7,753 nucleotides of DNA. Origin: Clostridiaceae bacterium (GTDB lineage Bacteria > Bacillota > Clostridia > Oscillospirales > Acutalibacteraceae). Below the pieces are notes generated by a model that was not told where the DNA came from, ran no database searches, and saw only the letters and a program-made list of their open reading frames with translations. The stretch is from assembly GCA_016303035.1 (NCBI GenBank), contig JAEDML010000058.1:1-7753 (forward strand). The letters are read 5' to 3'. Numbering within the stretch: the stretch's first letter is position 1; each line of letters starts with the position of its first letter. The translations under genes were made by a program, and so were the position numbers. This document shows, piece by piece, positions 5,937-7,753 of this stretch.

Positions 5937-5966
5937 TTGTTTTTATAAAAAAACTGATAATATAAG
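5937..5966 (+). promoter_or_regulatory. Weak candidate promoter of the FAD oxidoreductase gene
   Basis: TTGTTT (5937-5942), an 18-base spacer and TATAAG (5961-5966) form an imperfect promoter just ahead of the ribosome binding site AAGGGGGAA (5971-5979). A weak core promoter would suit activator-dependent expression by the divergent AraC protein. An overlapping GATAAT at 5956-5961 could be the -10 box instead, without a well-spaced -35 box. The spacer between the two genes (5843-5986) holds nothing else I can recognise. Confidence 0.35.
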
Positions 5967-5986
5967 TAAAAAGGGGGAATTTTAAA

Positions 5987-7753
5987 ATGAAAAATTCTTT
6001 AAACGAAACAAACAAAAGTTATGAAGTAACGGTTGTAGGCGGCGGCTTTGCAGGTCTGTGCGCCGCAATAGCAAGCGCAAGAAACGGCGCAAAAACAGCT
6101 TTAATACATAACCGTCCGGTGCTGGGCGGTAACGCTTCAAGCGAAATTCATGTAGCGTCAGGCGGCGCCAGTCATATGGGCGAAAGAAAAAATGTACGCG
6201 AGGGCGGAATTATAGATGAAATTTTCCTTGAAAACCGGCATATAAATTCAAATGATTCTCCGGCAGTATTAGATATGCTTTTATGGTCGAAGGCTAAGTT
6301 TCAGGAGAATCTTGACCTTTATTTAAATACCGCCGTAACTGATGTTTACACCGAAAATAATAAAATAAAATCGGTTGACGCAATCGGTATAACAAACGAA
6401 ACAAAATATAATTTCAGTTCAGATATTTTTATCGACTGTACGGGCGACGGAATGGTAGCCTACCTTTCGGGAGCTGATTATATGACAGGCAGGGAAGGCA
6501 CCGCTGATTTTAATGAAAGCGGCGCGGTAAGCAAGCCGGACAATATGACAATGGGAAATTCTCTGCTTATGAAATGGGAGGATACGGGTCATCCCGTAAA
6601 ATTTATAAGACCTGATTGGGCGTACGATTTTAAGGATAAGGATTTAGGCAATCTTACGGCGGACGACGAGGGTTATTGGTGGATTGAGCTTGGCGGAACA
6701 GAGCTTGATATAATAAAAAATTACGACGAAATTGAAACCGAGCTTAAAAGAATTGTAGCCGGTGTTTGGGATTATATAAAGAACAGCGGTAAATTTGACT
6801 CGGATAATTATGATTTAAGATGGGTAAGCACCGTTTCGGGAAAACGCGAAAGCCGCAGATTTATAGGCGATTACATTTTAAATGAGAACGACCTTATAAA
6901 CGGCAAAAAATTCGACGATGCGGTTGCCTACGGCGGCTGGCATATTGATTCGCACGAGCCTGAAAAGTTTCATCACAAAATGCGCGAGCTGGACGGCCTG
7001 CCCGATAATTGCGAAAAGGATAAATCTTATCATCTTAATGATATTTATCAAATTCCGTACAGATGTCTTTATTCCCGTAATATAGATAATCTTATGTTTG
7101 CGGGCAGAAATATAAGCGCAACGCACAGAGCCATCGCTTCAACCAGAGTTATGCTTACCTGTGCAATTATGGGACAGGCGGCGGGGACCGCCGCGGCAAC
7201 GGCTGTAAAAAACAATTTGAATCCGCGTAAGACAGGTCAGAAATTTATAAAGCAAATTCAACAGCAGCTCTTAAAGGACGACTGTTATATACCCTCTGTA
7301 AAAAATGAGGATGAAAGAGATTATGCAAGGGTATCTGTGATTAAATGCTCGTCCCAAACATCAGGCAACGAGTGCGAGAACGTAATTAACGGTGTGTCGA
7401 GAATCGTAAAGGATGAAAGCAACTGCTGGGAATCAAATGAAATTAAAGGAAAAGAATGGATAAGCTTAAAACTTCATAAAATTACTTCGGTTGGGCAGAT
7501 AAGAATCTATTTTGATTCCGACTATTCTCTCGAAATTTATCCTACACAGGCAAAATGGCACAGGGCAAATATTATAACCGAAAAAACGCCTGATACAATA
7601 GTTAAGGATTTCAGCATAGTTTTGTTAAAAGAAGGCAAAGAGATTTTAAGGGAAGAAATTAAAAACAATTATCAGCGTATGTTTGTAAAAAACCTTGATG
7701 ATATAAGCTGTGATGAAATAAAAATCGAAGTTTCGGCAACCCATGGCTGTAAA
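5987..7753 (+). CDS. FAD-dependent oxidoreductase with C-terminal discoidin-like domain (3' end outside window)
   Basis: The frame is open from ATG 5987 to the last base (589 codons, no stop). The ATG lies seven bases after AAGGGGGAA. The N-terminus has the Rossmann FAD motif VVGGGFAG (16-23), then LGGNASSEIHVASGG (46-60). IDCTGDGMVAYLSGA (149-163) and SGKRESRRFIGDY (284-296) follow. A second FAD-contact region is LMFAGRNISATHRAIASTRV (369-388) with MGQAAGTAAA. Together these match the Pfam FAD_oxidored (PF12831) type. Residues from about 445 onward resemble an F5/8 type C (discoidin-like, galactose-binding-fold) domain: CSSQTSGNECENVINGVSR, NCWES, then EWISLKLHKITSVGQIRIYF. The domain seems almost complete, so probably only a few tens of residues are missing. 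No signal peptide is seen, so the protein should be cytoplasmic. Such enzymes are often found in carbohydrate-use loci. The substrate here is unknown. Confidence 0.88.
   Translation, partial: MKNSLNETNKSYEVTVVGGGFAGLCAAIASARNGAKTALIHNRPVLGGNASSEIHVASGGASHMGERKNVREGGIIDEIFLENRHINSNDSPAVLDMLLWSKAKFQENLDLYLNTAVTDVYTENNKIKSVDAIGITNETKYNFSSDIFIDCTGDGMVAYLSGADYMTGREGTADFNESGAVSKPDNMTMGNSLLMKWEDTGHPVKFIRPDWAYDFKDKDLGNLTADDEGYWWIELGGTELDIIKNYDEIETELKRIVAGVWDYIKNSGKFDSDNYDLRWVSTVSGKRESRRFIGDYILNENDLINGKKFDDAVAYGGWHIDSHEPEKFHHKMRELDGLPDNCEKDKSYHLNDIYQIPYRCLYSRNIDNLMFAGRNISATHRAIASTRVMLTCAIMGQAAGTAAATAVKNNLNPRKTGQKFIKQIQQQLLKDDCYIPSVKNEDERDYARVSVIKCSSQTSGNECENVINGVSRIVKDESNCWESNEIKGKEWISLKLHKITSVGQIRIYFDSDYSLEIYPTQAKWHRANIITEKTPDTIVKDFSIVLLKEGKEILREEIKNNYQRMFVKNLDDISCDEIKIEVSATHGCK

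Noticed and set aside
5939..5954. GTTTTT/AAAAAC inverted repeat upstream of the FAD oxidoreductase as a terminator or operator.
   Set aside because: The arms are six bases of almost pure A/T in an AT-rich spacer, so chance is the simpler explanation.
6878..7126. An 82-codon minus-strand frame within the FAD oxidoreductase gene.
   Set aside because: It is antisense to the conserved FAD-binding segment, so conservation is explained by the plus-strand gene.

Overview
The window looks like chromosomal DNA from a low-to-moderate GC Firmicute, most likely a gut-type clostridium of the Oscillospiraceae/Lachnospiraceae kind. This is an inference from strong GGAGG/AGGGGG ribosome binding sites, frequent TTG starts, AT-rich spacers with vegetative-type (sigma-A) promoters, a lysine riboswitch, and protein families typical of clostridia. 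I see no phage, transposon, CRISPR, tRNA or rRNA sequence.

Layout. (1) Positions 1-234 hold the C-terminal end of a GltD/NfnB-type FAD/NAD(P)H oxidoreductase. (2) Positions 251-507 form a complete regulatory leader: a near-consensus promoter, a lysine (L-box) riboswitch aptamer, and a 12-bp intrinsic terminator. The terminator's 5' arm can pair instead with the 3' strand of aptamer helix P1. The leader controls a 596-residue NhaC-family membrane transporter (520-2310), which is therefore predicted to be made when lysine is scarce and may be a lysine importer. (3) A 16-bp terminator follows. It appears to contain the promoter of the next gene, a TtcA-like PP-loop protein with a CxxC motif (2385-3242). 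(4) A new promoter drives a two-gene ABC-2 polysaccharide exporter, permease then ATPase (3318-4881). (5) A 14-bp hairpin separates this operon from a convergent AraC-family regulator (4958-5842, minus strand). (6) Divergent from araC is a FAD-dependent oxidoreductase with a C-terminal discoidin-like domain (5987 to the window edge, still open).

How the genes work together. These are mostly independent small transcription units rather than one pathway. The best supported regulatory logic is lysine-sensing attenuation of the NhaC-type transporter. The second functional unit is the exporter pair, which probably moves a lipid-linked or cell-wall glycan, although no glycosyltransferase lies beside it. 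The third is the divergent araC/FAD-oxidoreductase pair, which has the form of a locally regulated catabolic module, plausibly sugar- or glycoside-related. I did not find a clearly new system. The most instructive elements are the riboswitch switch geometry, the terminator-embedded promoter, and the araC/oxidoreductase module.
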